From assembly GCA_016194795.1 (NCBI GenBank), contig JACQAX010000421.1, positions 1 through 5,552 on the forward strand: a stretch of 5,552 nt of DNA, given 5' to 3'. Made by a program: the position numbers and the translations under genes. This stretch comes from Deltaproteobacteria bacterium. Lineage in GTDB: Bacteria > Bdellovibrionota > UBA1018 > UBA923. Below are positions 1-5,085 of this stretch, one piece after another. The notes under the pieces are model-generated. The model did not search any database, was not told the DNA's origin, and worked only from the letters and a program-made list of their open reading frames with translations. Numbering within the stretch: the first letter of the stretch is position 1; each line of letters opens with the position of its first letter.

Positions 1-1
1 C

Positions 2-97
2 ATCGAGAAAGCCCTGAAAGCCGACGCGGTCAATGCCGCTCCGGCCGCCGCGGCGATCAACGAGCTCAAAACAGCGATCTTCAAGGTGATCAAGTGA
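2..97 (+). CDS. 3' end of an unidentified protein gene (partial)
   Basis: An open frame enters from the left edge and ends at the TGA at 95-97, giving the last 31 residues. They are rich in alanine and lysine (it begins IEKALKADAVNAAP and ends AIFKVIK) and could form an amphipathic helix. I do not recognise the protein and nothing in this short tail identifies it. Its stop codon overlaps the GTG start of the next gene in a GTGA arrangement, so the two are probably one translationally coupled unit; that overlap is the main support for the frame being real. A link to c-di-GMP signalling through the PilZ neighbour is possible but unproven. Confidence 0.6.
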   Translation: MEKALKADAVNAAPAAAAINELKTAIFKVIK

Positions 98-438
98 CTC
101 AGAAAGAGCGCCGCAAGCACGCGCGCAAGGACGTGCTCGACACGTTTCATGTTTTTATCGCGATCCCCAAAAAGGGCTCGCGCAAGATCTACCTCAAGGA
201 CGTGAGCGAAGGCGGCGTCGGGCTCCAGGCGGATCCCGAGGACGACTTCAAATCGGGCGAGACGTTCAAGTGCGAGTTCTACATCAACCCGAGCCTGAAG
301 CTGCCGCTCGAGCTCAAGGTGTGCCGAGTCGACCCGGGCAAGGTCGGCTGCGAGCTCGCCTCGACCGCGGGCAACGCGTACAAAGCCTACGTCGCCTTCA
401 TCAGCCTGCTCGACCAGCTGGCCGAGTTCGTCGACTAG
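94..438 (+). CDS. PilZ domain protein (probable c-di-GMP receptor)
   Basis: A 114-residue single-domain protein, about the normal size of a PilZ domain. Both c-di-GMP-binding signatures are visible: an RxxxR motif at R7-R11 (in ERRKHARKD) and a D/NxSxxG motif at D36-x-S38-x-x-G41 (in KDVSEGGVGL). Later strands end in CRVDPGKVGCEL, followed by a C-terminal helix (AYKAYVAFISLLDQL), as in the family. There is no signal peptide or membrane segment, so it is cytoplasmic. PilZ proteins bind cyclic di-GMP and relay it to motility, polysaccharide or secretion machinery; the target here is unknown. The start is GTG at 94. No upstream start exists in this frame inside the window, and AAGGTG at 83-88 lies 5 nt before the GTG as a fair ribosome binding site. 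It overlaps the previous gene by 4 bp. Confidence 0.85.
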   Translation: MTQKERRKHARKDVLDTFHVFIAIPKKGSRKIYLKDVSEGGVGLQADPEDDFKSGETFKCEFYINPSLKLPLELKVCRVDPGKVGCELASTAGNAYKAYVAFISLLDQLAEFVD

Positions 439-476
439 CTGGAAATCCAGCAGCCCGGGCGGGGTGCCGGCGTTTC

Positions 477-485
477 TGGTATAAT
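477..485 (+). promoter_or_regulatory. Extended -10 promoter (TGGTATAAT) abutting the peptidase start
   Basis: TGG followed by a perfect TATAAT (480-485) matches the extended -10 element TGnTATAAT. No good -35 is seen 16-18 bp upstream, where the sequence is GC-rich; extended -10 promoters can work without one. By normal spacing transcription would begin near 492, one base before the ATG at 493, so the mRNA would be leaderless. AGGGG at 486-490 is only 2 nt from the ATG, too close for a normal ribosome binding site. The element lies in the 54-bp gap after the PilZ gene. Confidence 0.6.
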
Positions 486-492
486 AGGGGCC

Positions 493-1821
493 ATGGGGGC
501 TCGGGGGATCTCAACGGTTACCGCGTTCGCGCTGGCGATGCTCGCCTTGGCAGGGGCGTCCGTTCGCGCCGACGACGATCCGGACTGCCCCGAGGTGCGC
601 TTCGACGACTTCTATATGATGCCCGCCCGCGAGCAGGGCGCCACCGAGACCTGTGCCTCGCAGTCGTCGGCCGCGCTGATCGACTTTTACCGGATCCAGA
701 ACGTGCGCGCCCATCCCGAGGCGCGCAAGACGCTGACGCTCCCGATGCAGCCCGACCAGCAGACTTCGGCGATGTCGCTTGCCGTCCACGACGCCATGTA
801 CACCGAGAAGCTGAACAAGGCCTATTTTGGTTACGCCTCCGGCGTGAAGCGCGCCGTGCACGGCGTGCTGAGCGGCGTGTCCGACGCCAAGAAGCCGTAT
901 CCGACCTGCACCGTAGGCAAGTTCGCCGAGACCTTCGGGGTGCTGCGCTCGCTCGTGGCCACCGACAGCAAGGCCCTCGATGCCGACCTCATCGGCTACG
1001 TTCAGGGCAATCCGCCGCCGCCCGCGGACGCGGCGGCCGATCTCAACTCGCTCGTGCAGGATCTCGCGCGCTACGTGTGCAAGAAGCAGGGAGACGATCC
1101 GTTGACCGATGCCCGGCTCCAGCACGCGCAGACGGCGTGCCCGGCCTATCGCTCGCTGAGCCTGGCGAAGCTGCGCGACCTTGCGGTGCAGACCTTCAAG
1201 TCGCTGTTCCCGTGCGAAGACAAGCGCGTGGGCGCCAACGAGCAGGAAGGCGTGGTGAACGACTTTCTCGGCGAGAAATGCAAGGACTGCGACACGAAGC
1301 AGGAGCTGTGCGCGCCGGGAGTCGACTGCGCGCCGCCGTTCGCGGCGCACTCGCTTGAGGTTCCGTTCCGTCCCGTGCTCGACGGCAAGGGCGGGTATTC
1401 GGCTTTGAAGGGCGAGCCCGACAAGGCTTACGGGGGCTTGATGAGCATGCTCAAGAGCAAAAATCCCGTGGTCATCGGCTTCTGCGCGGCCGTCATCGGC
1501 CGGCCGGGCCGTCCGTCCGATCCCGACTCGTGCAAGAACGACTGGACCTCGAACGCGAATGCGCTGCGGAAGGCCGATCCGAAAATGGATCCCGGTCCCG
1601 TGCCCAACGGCCACGCGGCCGTCGTCATGGGCTCGCACAAGGTCGGCGGCAAGTGCCGCCTGCTGATCCACAACTCGTGGGGACCGGACTGCGGCGGCAC
1701 GCTTGACTGCGATGGGCACGGCAACCAGTGGGTCGACGCCGACCTCGTCAAGCGCGCGCTTACCGCCGTCGACTACATCGTCCCGAAGGGCGCCAGCGAT
1801 CCGCTGAAAGGCTCGAAATGA
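493..1821 (+). CDS. Secreted papain-like (C1 family) cysteine peptidase
   Basis: A 442-residue protein with a Sec signal peptide (residues 1 to about 26: R4, a hydrophobic core and a likely cut after SVRA). The papain catalytic set is visible: oxyanion Gln48 and nucleophile Cys54 in EQGATETCAS, with exactly papain's six-residue spacing; His374 in NGHAAVVMG; and Asn394 in the HNSWG motif (393-397). It should cleave peptide bonds outside the cytoplasm. Unusual points: Ala55 replaces the Trp that follows the nucleophile in papain; about 320 residues separate Cys and His, against about 134 in papain; and Gln48 lies only about 20 residues after the signal cut, leaving no room for an N-terminal propeptide. 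There are 15 cysteines, so up to seven disulfides beyond the nucleophile. The ATG at 493 is the only start that keeps the whole signal peptide. The stop overlaps the next gene (ATGA). Natural substrate unknown. Confidence 0.8.
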   Translation: MGARGISTVTAFALAMLALAGASVRADDDPDCPEVRFDDFYMMPAREQGATETCASQSSAALIDFYRIQNVRAHPEARKTLTLPMQPDQQTSAMSLAVHDAMYTEKLNKAYFGYASGVKRAVHGVLSGVSDAKKPYPTCTVGKFAETFGVLRSLVATDSKALDADLIGYVQGNPPPPADAAADLNSLVQDLARYVCKKQGDDPLTDARLQHAQTACPAYRSLSLAKLRDLAVQTFKSLFPCEDKRVGANEQEGVVNDFLGEKCKDCDTKQELCAPGVDCAPPFAAHSLEVPFRPVLDGKGGYSALKGEPDKAYGGLMSMLKSKNPVVIGFCAAVIGRPGRPSDPDSCKNDWTSNANALRKADPKMDPGPVPNGHAAVVMGSHKVGGKCRLLIHNSWGPDCGGTLDCDGHGNQWVDADLVKRALTAVDYIVPKGASDPLKGSK

Positions 1822-2204
1822 TCGGCCTGCTTCTTCTCGCGGCTGCCGCCGCGGCCGAGCCCACGTGCGGCGGCCTTGCGCCGCTCGACGTGCTGCTGGG
1901 AGAAGCCAAGTCCCCGCGCAAGGTCTGCAAGGAGCCCGGTGGAGCGCTGCTCTCGCCGGAATGCGTGGGCACCGGCGCGAGCGGCTGCCTTGCGCTCAAG
2001 GCCGCCGAAAAAGCGCGGAGCGTGAAGCTTCCGCCCACCAACGGCGGGTCGAACCCGTCGGCCGTGGCGTGCTCGCTCGTCGGTGGAAAGGTCGTCCTCG
2101 GGCGCGAGACGGGCGGCGATGAGCGCTGCTTCTGCTCTTTTTCCGACCACAGCTTGCTGAGCTGTGGTGGGCTTTTCACTTATCGTGGATCCGGCGGCTC
2201 CTGA
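1818..2204 (+). CDS. Small secreted cysteine-rich protein with DUF333-like C-terminal half
   Basis: A 128-residue protein starting at the ATG at 1818, which overlaps the peptidase stop (ATGA). The frame is open further upstream to 1728, but only the 1818 start places a hydrophobic signal-like stretch (IGLLLLAAAAAA) at the N-terminus. That signal lacks a positively charged n-region, which is atypical. After it there are eight cysteines (17, 37, 49, 57, 85, 104, 106, 116). Residues 76-123 show the pattern NPSAVACSLVGG, then a G-rich turn, CFCSFSD, and S-LLSCGGL. This resembles DUF333 (NPA-x-V-x-C-x3-GG, then C-x-F/L-x-D-x-S-x3-C), a small periplasmic domain of unknown function once called putative hemolysin. 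The match was made by eye. Coupling to the peptidase suggests co-export and perhaps binding, inhibition or folding help, but that is inference only. Confidence 0.65.
   Translation: MIGLLLLAAAAAAEPTCGGLAPLDVLLGEAKSPRKVCKEPGGALLSPECVGTGASGCLALKAAEKARSVKLPPTNGGSNPSAVACSLVGGKVVLGRETGGDERCFCSFSDHSLLSCGGLFTYRGSGGS
2146..2176 (+). terminator. Hairpin with short T run, terminator-like, inside the gene's 3' end
   Basis: A perfect 9-bp stem, ACCACAGCT (2146-2154) with AGCTGTGGT (2160-2168), closes a 5-nt loop. GGGC and then TTTT (2173-2176) follow. It resembles a weak intrinsic terminator for the plus strand, but the T run is short, starts a few bases after the stem, and lies about 28 bp before the stop codon of the DUF333-like gene. 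It may act as an attenuator or 3' stabiliser at the convergent junction, or it may be a chance product of the coding sequence. Confidence 0.3.
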
Positions 2205-2224
2205 GCCTGGTGTCGCTCAGCTCG

Positions 2225-2653
2225 TTACTGGAGCTGGTTGCACTTGGCGGCTTCCGGCTTGCAGAACATGCCGCTCTCGTGGCCGCGGCAAACGCCGGCG
2301 GCGGCCGAGCGCGCGGCGGCTTCCGTCACGCCCTTGCCCGGATAAGCGTCGCTGAACGGAGTGATGATGCACTCCCACTGCGTCTGCGGCGCGACCTGCG
2401 CCTGCTGGACCATATAGCCTTGCTGGGCGTAAAGCGTCGCGACAGCCGATTCGAGCGCGCGCACGCGCTGTTCGAGGTTCATGCGCTCGTTGCCGATCTC
2501 GAGGTTGCCGTTGCCGACGCGAATGCTGACCGAGCCGGTCGGAGTGACGATCGTGCCCCCGGCGTGGAAAGCCTGGGCCTGAACCAGGTGGGCGCCGGCA
2601 AGAGCGGCGACGGACGCGACGGCGGCGAGAAGAGCGATGTTTCTGGGTTTCAT
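2225..2653 (-). CDS. Small secreted protein with coiled coil and four-cysteine C-terminal segment
   Basis: A 142-residue protein with a clear Sec signal peptide (residues 1 to about 28: KPR n-region, alanine-rich core, likely cut after VQAQA). A short beta-like glycine-rich stretch follows (about 31-54), then a helical heptad region at about 57-80 (MNLEQRVRALESAVATLY) that should form a coiled coil and may oligomerise. The C-terminal segment (93-138) begins WECIITPFSDAY and contains C95, C122, C131 and C138, enough for two disulfides in an oxidising compartment. I do not recognise the family. The start is strongly supported: AGGAGG lies 7 nt upstream of the ATG. It converges on the DUF333-like gene, with 20 bp between stops, and lies 112 bp downstream of the RibD-like gene on the same strand, so it could be read through from that operon or have its own promoter. 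Confidence 0.8.
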   Translation of the reverse strand: MKPRNIALLAAVASVAALAGAHLVQAQAFHAGGTIVTPTGSVSIRVGNGNLEIGNERMNLEQRVRALESAVATLYAQQGYMVQQAQVAPQTQWECIITPFSDAYPGKGVTEAAARSAAAGVCRGHESGMFCKPEAAKCNQLQ

Positions 2654-2660
2654 GAGAGAG

Positions 2661-2666
2661 CCTCCT
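2661..2666 (-). promoter_or_regulatory. Consensus Shine-Dalgarno AGGAGG
   Basis: On the minus strand AGGAGG lies 7 nt before the ATG at 2653, a full match to the anti-Shine-Dalgarno sequence at ideal spacing. It fixes the start of the coiled-coil secreted protein. It is the strongest ribosome binding site in the window and contrasts with the genes that seem to have leaderless starts. Confidence 0.85.
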
Positions 2667-2688
2667 GAGGGGAATAGTTGTTCAGGAG
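2662..2688 (-). promoter_or_regulatory. Inverted repeat overlapping the ribosome binding site
   Basis: CTCCTGA (2662-2668) and TCAGGAG (2682-2688) form a perfect 7-bp inverted repeat with a 13-nt loop. In the minus-strand mRNA the downstream arm contains AGGAG of the Shine-Dalgarno sequence, so folding would hide most of the ribosome binding site of the gene at 2653. This applies only if transcription starts upstream of 2688. A weak promoter-like pair (TTGCTC, 17 bp, TATTCC at 2676-2671) would start inside the Shine-Dalgarno and is therefore doubtful. Confidence 0.4.
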
Positions 2689-2734
2689 CCCTTGAGCAAC
2701 GAACGTGCCCGGGGCTGAAGCTCAGTGAAATCGC

Positions 2735-2753
2735 GGGGGGAGAAGGGGCGGGG
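2735..2753 (-). other. C-rich tract after the operon's last stop codon
   Basis: Just downstream of the RibD-like stop, the minus-strand transcript reads CCCC-G-CCCC-TTCT-CCCCCC, cytosine-rich and with few guanines. There is no hairpin plus T run in the 112-bp gap, so a Rho loading region is a possible reason for this composition. On the plus strand it is a run of G tracts. The evidence is composition only. Confidence 0.2.
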
Positions 2754-2765
2754 ATCGTCTAGGTT

Positions 2766-3455
2766 TCAGACGCCGTCTCGGGCTTTGACGTAGCGGAGAA
2801 AGACCTCGTCGCCGCGGCGGAAGGACTTCCGCAGCTTGTAGTGCTTGATGTGGGCGGCGTCGAACCCCTCGCCCTCGACCATCGTGGGCGCGCTCTCGCC
2901 GCCGATGATCTTCGGCACGACGGTGATGTTCCACTCGTCGACCAGGTTGCGCTCGGCCCAGGGAAACAGCACGCCGCCGCCGCCTTCGATGAGAAGGTTG
3001 CGACACTCGAGCTTCTGAAGATAGCCGATGATCTGCTCGGGAAAGTCGGGGCCCTTCTTGTACTTGAAGACGTGCGCCAGCGTGTGGAACGGCTTGAGCG
3101 AGGCCTCGCTCGTGCCCTCGGGCACGACGATCACGCGCTCGACGTGCGGGTCGGAGAAGTACGGCCAGGACGGCTCGAAGTCGACGTGGCGGGCGAGCAC
3201 GACGTTGATCGGGTGCGGGTTGAGCCGGCGCGCCTTGCGCATGAGCTGGTAACGCTTGCGCTCGACGACCGCCGGCTGGCGGAACGTTCGCAGCGTCGCC
3301 GCGCCGATCAGCACCGCGTGCGCGCGCGAGCGGATCTTGTCCATCATGAGGCGGTCGTAGCGGGAAGGGTCGATGTGGGCCCGGTCTTTCGTCGAGATCT
3401 TGCCGTCCATCGAGATGGCGAGGTTCGTGAAGACGTGGAATTCGGGTTTTTTCAT
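2766..3455 (-). CDS. Stand-alone RibD C-terminal (reductase) domain protein
   Basis: A 229-residue protein of the RibD C-terminal/dihydrofolate-reductase-like fold. Family marks in order: N-terminal NLAISMDGKIST (11-22), the Asp-Gly-Lys substrate/NADPH motif (17-19); SRAHAVLIGAATLRT (43-56); the nucleotide-binding glycine motif LIEGGGGVL (155-163); and LVDEWNITVVPKIIGG (171-186) near the C-terminus. The domain reduces 5-amino-6-(5-phosphoribosylamino)uracil with NADPH in riboflavin synthesis. There is no deaminase domain as in two-domain bacterial RibD, so it resembles archaeal/fungal single-domain reductases or the many uncharacterised RibD-like reductases. With no other rib gene here, a role in riboflavin synthesis is not assured. 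The ATG overlaps the rlmE stop as ATGA, indicating coupled translation as the last gene of the caiB-like/rlmE operon. Confidence 0.8.
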   Translation of the reverse strand: MKKPEFHVFTNLAISMDGKISTKDRAHIDPSRYDRLMMDKIRSRAHAVLIGAATLRTFRQPAVVERKRYQLMRKARRLNPHPINVVLARHVDFEPSWPYFSDPHVERVIVVPEGTSEASLKPFHTLAHVFKYKKGPDFPEQIIGYLQKLECRNLLIEGGGGVLFPWAERNLVDEWNITVVPKIIGGESAPTMVEGEGFDAAHIKHYKLRKSFRRGDEVFLRYVKARDGV

Positions 3456-4042
3456 AGTTTTTTCAGCCCCACGATGAAGATTTCGTAACTCGCCTTGCGC
3501 GTGCTCTTCGGGCGAATGATCTCGGTTTTTTCGAAAAGGGGGCGAAGCGTTTTCAGATAGCCGTCGAACTCGTCGCTCATGAAGAACTTCACGATGAAGT
3601 GGCCGCCCTTGCGCAGGCGCGCCTTGGCGACGTCGAGCGCGCGGCTGCAGAGCTCGAACGAGCGCTGCTGGTCCTGGACGCGGATGCCGCTCGTCTTCGG
3701 TGCCATGTCGCTCATCACGATGTCGAAGAGCTCGATCGAGTGCTCGGCGGCCAGGCGCGCGACGGTCGGCTCGTCGAACGCGTCGCCCTGCTCGAAGCGC
3801 GCGTTGGTGAGCGCGAGGTTCACCTTCGCCAGGTCGATGCCGATGCAGAAGCCTTTGGGGCCGATCTTCTGCGACGCGTACTGCGTCCAGCTTCCGGGCG
3901 CGCAGCCCAGGTCGAGGATCTTGTTGCCCGGCTTGAGGACATGGAAGCGGTCGTCGATCTCCTCGAGCTTGAAGACCGAGCGCGCGGCGAAGTTCTGCTC
4001 CTTGGCCTTCCGGAAATAGAAATCCTTGGGATTATAGCCCAC
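3452..4042 (-). CDS. rlmE: 23S rRNA (uridine-2'-O)-methyltransferase RlmE
   Basis: A 196-residue FtsJ/RrmJ-family enzyme that methylates the 2'-OH of U2552 in the 23S rRNA A loop (E. coli numbering) using S-adenosylmethionine, a late step in 50S assembly. The SAM-binding motif I is ILDLGCAPGSWTQY (42-55). The K-D-K-E catalytic tetrad is complete: K25 (RSVFKLEEID), D112 (MSDMAP), K152 (FIVKFF) and E187 (SYEIFIVG). Spacings of 87, 40 and 35 are nearly identical to E. coli (86, 40, 35). The N-terminus is about 13 residues shorter than E. coli's but still has the KAKEQNFAARS helix. The start is GTG at 4042, inside the end of the CoA-transferase-like gene (11-bp overlap), with a weak GAAAGAAG ribosome binding site upstream. 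Its stop overlaps the next start (ATGA). Identification is firm. Confidence 0.95.
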   Translation of the reverse strand: MGYNPKDFYFRKAKEQNFAARSVFKLEEIDDRFHVLKPGNKILDLGCAPGSWTQYASQKIGPKGFCIGIDLAKVNLALTNARFEQGDAFDEPTVARLAAEHSIELFDIVMSDMAPKTSGIRVQDQQRSFELCSRALDVAKARLRKGGHFIVKFFMSDEFDGYLKTLRPLFEKTEIIRPKSTRKASYEIFIVGLKKL

Positions 4043-5036
4043 GCAACACTTCTTTCACCGCGAGCACGGGCTCGATGCAACAGTCGGTTTTCTGGAAGAG
4101 CTTCCACCAGTCGTCGAACGAGCGCGTGGCGAGCGTTTTCTCGACCTCGGCGCCGACGCGGCGGCCCTCCTCTCCGGTGGCGAACTGCTCCTTGACGAGC
4201 TCGGGCCGACCGATCGCCTCGCAGAACGTTTTCCAGAATTTTTCCTCGAGCGCGCCCAAGGCGAACGTGCCGCCCTTGGCCTCGTAGAGCCGGTAGCAGG
4301 GATACTTTCCGGTGACGAGCGTGTCGCCCGCGCGCGCGTACTCGCCCGACTCGACCATCTCGCTCAGGAAGGGCCACTGCACCTCGTGCAGCGCCTCTTC
4401 GATGGTGACGACGACGTGGGCGCCCTTCTTGGACGCGCGCACCCCGAAGATCGCGCAGGCCAGGCGGAGCGCCGCCGCCTGCGCCACGACGTAGTCGCCG
4501 ATCGGAAGGCCGGGCAGCACGCAGCGGCCGTTCGCGTCGCGGGTCTGGTCGAGGATACCGGAGCGCGCCACGAAGTTGATGTCGTGGCCGGCGCGGTCGC
4601 GGTAGGGCCCGTCGGGGTCGTAGCCGCCGACGCTGCACAGGACAAACGCGGGATTGTGGCGCGCGAGCGTGTCGTAGTCGATGCCCAGGCGCCGGCGCAC
4701 GTCGGGGCGATAGCCCTCGATGGCGGCGTCGGCCGTGCGGACGAGCTCGTAGAGCTTCGAGCGGCCTTCGTCGGTCTTGAGGTCGAGCCAGACGAGCTCT
4801 TTATTGGAGTTGATGGCGCGATAGCAGGTGCTCGTGGCGTTCGGCCCCGGCGGGACGTAGCCGAACTGCCGCGCGGGATCGGGCCGGTTCGGGCTCTCGA
4901 TCTTGATGACGCGTGCGCCGAACCCCGCGAGCAGGTGCGCCGCGAAAGGCGAGGGCAGGAGCGACGATAAGTCGAGGATCGTGACTCCGTTGAGCCAGCC
5001 GAGCCCGCGCGCGGTTTTTCCCATTCCCCGCAACAT
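4032..5036 (-). CDS. Class III CoA-transferase / alpha-methylacyl-CoA racemase family protein
   Basis: A 334-residue member of the CaiB/BaiF (family III) group, which moves CoA between carboxylic acids or epimerises 2-methylacyl-CoA. Visible marks: GVTILDLSSLLPSPFAAHLLAGFGARVIKIE (17-47, shown by its family pattern of an early Asp, PFA and GA-VIKIE); EGYRP (107-111); LGIDYDTLARHNPAFVLCSVGGY (117-139); and AGHDINF (149-155), whose H151 and D152 match the catalytic His/Asp area of the racemases. The GHDINF form and YRLYEAKGG-FALGALE-KFW (248-268) favour the racemase-like branch. The protein stops soon after CCIEPVLAVKEV, about 30-40 residues short of the usual end, where rlmE begins. Substrate unknown; no acyl-CoA genes are adjacent. 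The start at 5036 is the outer option; the second ATG (5024) fits better if the promoter at 5035-5062 is real, because its -10 box overlaps the first ATG. Confidence 0.82.
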   Translation of the reverse strand: MLRGMGKTARGLGWLNGVTILDLSSLLPSPFAAHLLAGFGARVIKIESPNRPDPARQFGYVPPGPNATSTCYRAINSNKELVWLDLKTDEGRSKLYELVRTADAAIEGYRPDVRRRLGIDYDTLARHNPAFVLCSVGGYDPDGPYRDRAGHDINFVARSGILDQTRDANGRCVLPGLPIGDYVVAQAAALRLACAIFGVRASKKGAHVVVTIEEALHEVQWPFLSEMVESGEYARAGDTLVTGKYPCYRLYEAKGGTFALGALEEKFWKTFCEAIGRPELVKEQFATGEEGRRVGAEVEKTLATRSFDDWWKLFQKTDCCIEPVLAVKEVLRGL

Positions 5037-5062
5037 TACATGGCATTCGCTGGTATTTTCAA
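5035..5062 (-). promoter_or_regulatory. Candidate promoter for the CoA-transferase/rlmE/RibD-like operon
   Basis: On the minus strand TTGAAA (5062-5057) and TGTAAT (5040-5035) are separated by 16 bp, a reasonable sigma-70 pair. Transcription would start near 5028, downstream of the first ATG (5036) and 4 nt before the second ATG (5024). This would give an almost leaderless mRNA starting translation at the second Met. It lies in the A+T-richer 49-bp divergent gap. Confidence 0.4.
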
Positions 5063-5073
5063 CCGCATAGGGC

Positions 5074-5079
5074 TATAAA
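5074..5079 (+). promoter_or_regulatory. -10 element (TATAAA) of the dTDP-glucose dehydratase gene
   Basis: TATAAA ends 6 nt before the ATG at 5086, so normal spacing would put the first transcribed base on the A of the start codon: a leaderless mRNA. No purine-rich ribosome binding site precedes the ATG (the sequence between is AATAGA), which supports this reading. The -35 region (TGGTAT, 17-bp spacer) is poor. Confidence 0.5.
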
Positions 5080-5085
5080 AATAGA

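Noticed and set aside
438..451. GCTGG/CCAGC hairpin after the PilZ stop codon as a terminator
   Set aside because: The stem has only 5 bp and no T run follows; the next bases are GC-rich.
270..1358. Long plus-strand frame overlapping the PilZ and peptidase genes
   Set aside because: Its arginine- and alanine-rich composition is typical of a shifted frame of GC-rich coding DNA, and it crosses two well-supported genes.
511..1719. Long minus-strand open frame (402 codons) opposite the peptidase gene
   Set aside because: It is arginine-rich and low in complexity, lacks any domain motif, and lies opposite a gene with clear catalytic motifs; high GC content makes such antisense frames common.
1728..1817. 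Upstream extension of the DUF333-like gene to an ATG at 1728
   Set aside because: It would add 30 arginine-rich residues translated from a shifted frame of the peptidase gene and would bury the signal-like stretch; the ATGA-coupled start at 1818 is better.
2210..2668. Plus-strand frame opposite the secreted coiled-coil gene
   Set aside because: The minus strand has the signal peptide, the AGGAGG site and coherent heptads; the plus frame has none of these.
2711..2753. G-quadruplex on the plus strand
   Set aside because: Four G tracts exist only if a loop of about 20 nt is allowed; the C-rich minus-strand reading after a stop codon explains it equally well.
2841..3488. Plus-strand frame opposite the RibD-like gene
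   Set aside because: No motifs, and the opposite strand holds all reductase family marks.
4031..4036. Perfect TATAAT on the minus strand inside the start of rlmE, as an internal promoter
   Set aside because: It encodes the Tyr-Asn of the GYNPKD N-terminus, has no good -35 partner, and a transcript starting near 4024 would lack the rlmE start codon.
3599..4970. Plus-strand frames opposite rlmE and the CoA-transferase-like gene
   Set aside because: Composition is typical of antisense shadows, while both minus-strand genes have intact catalytic motifs.
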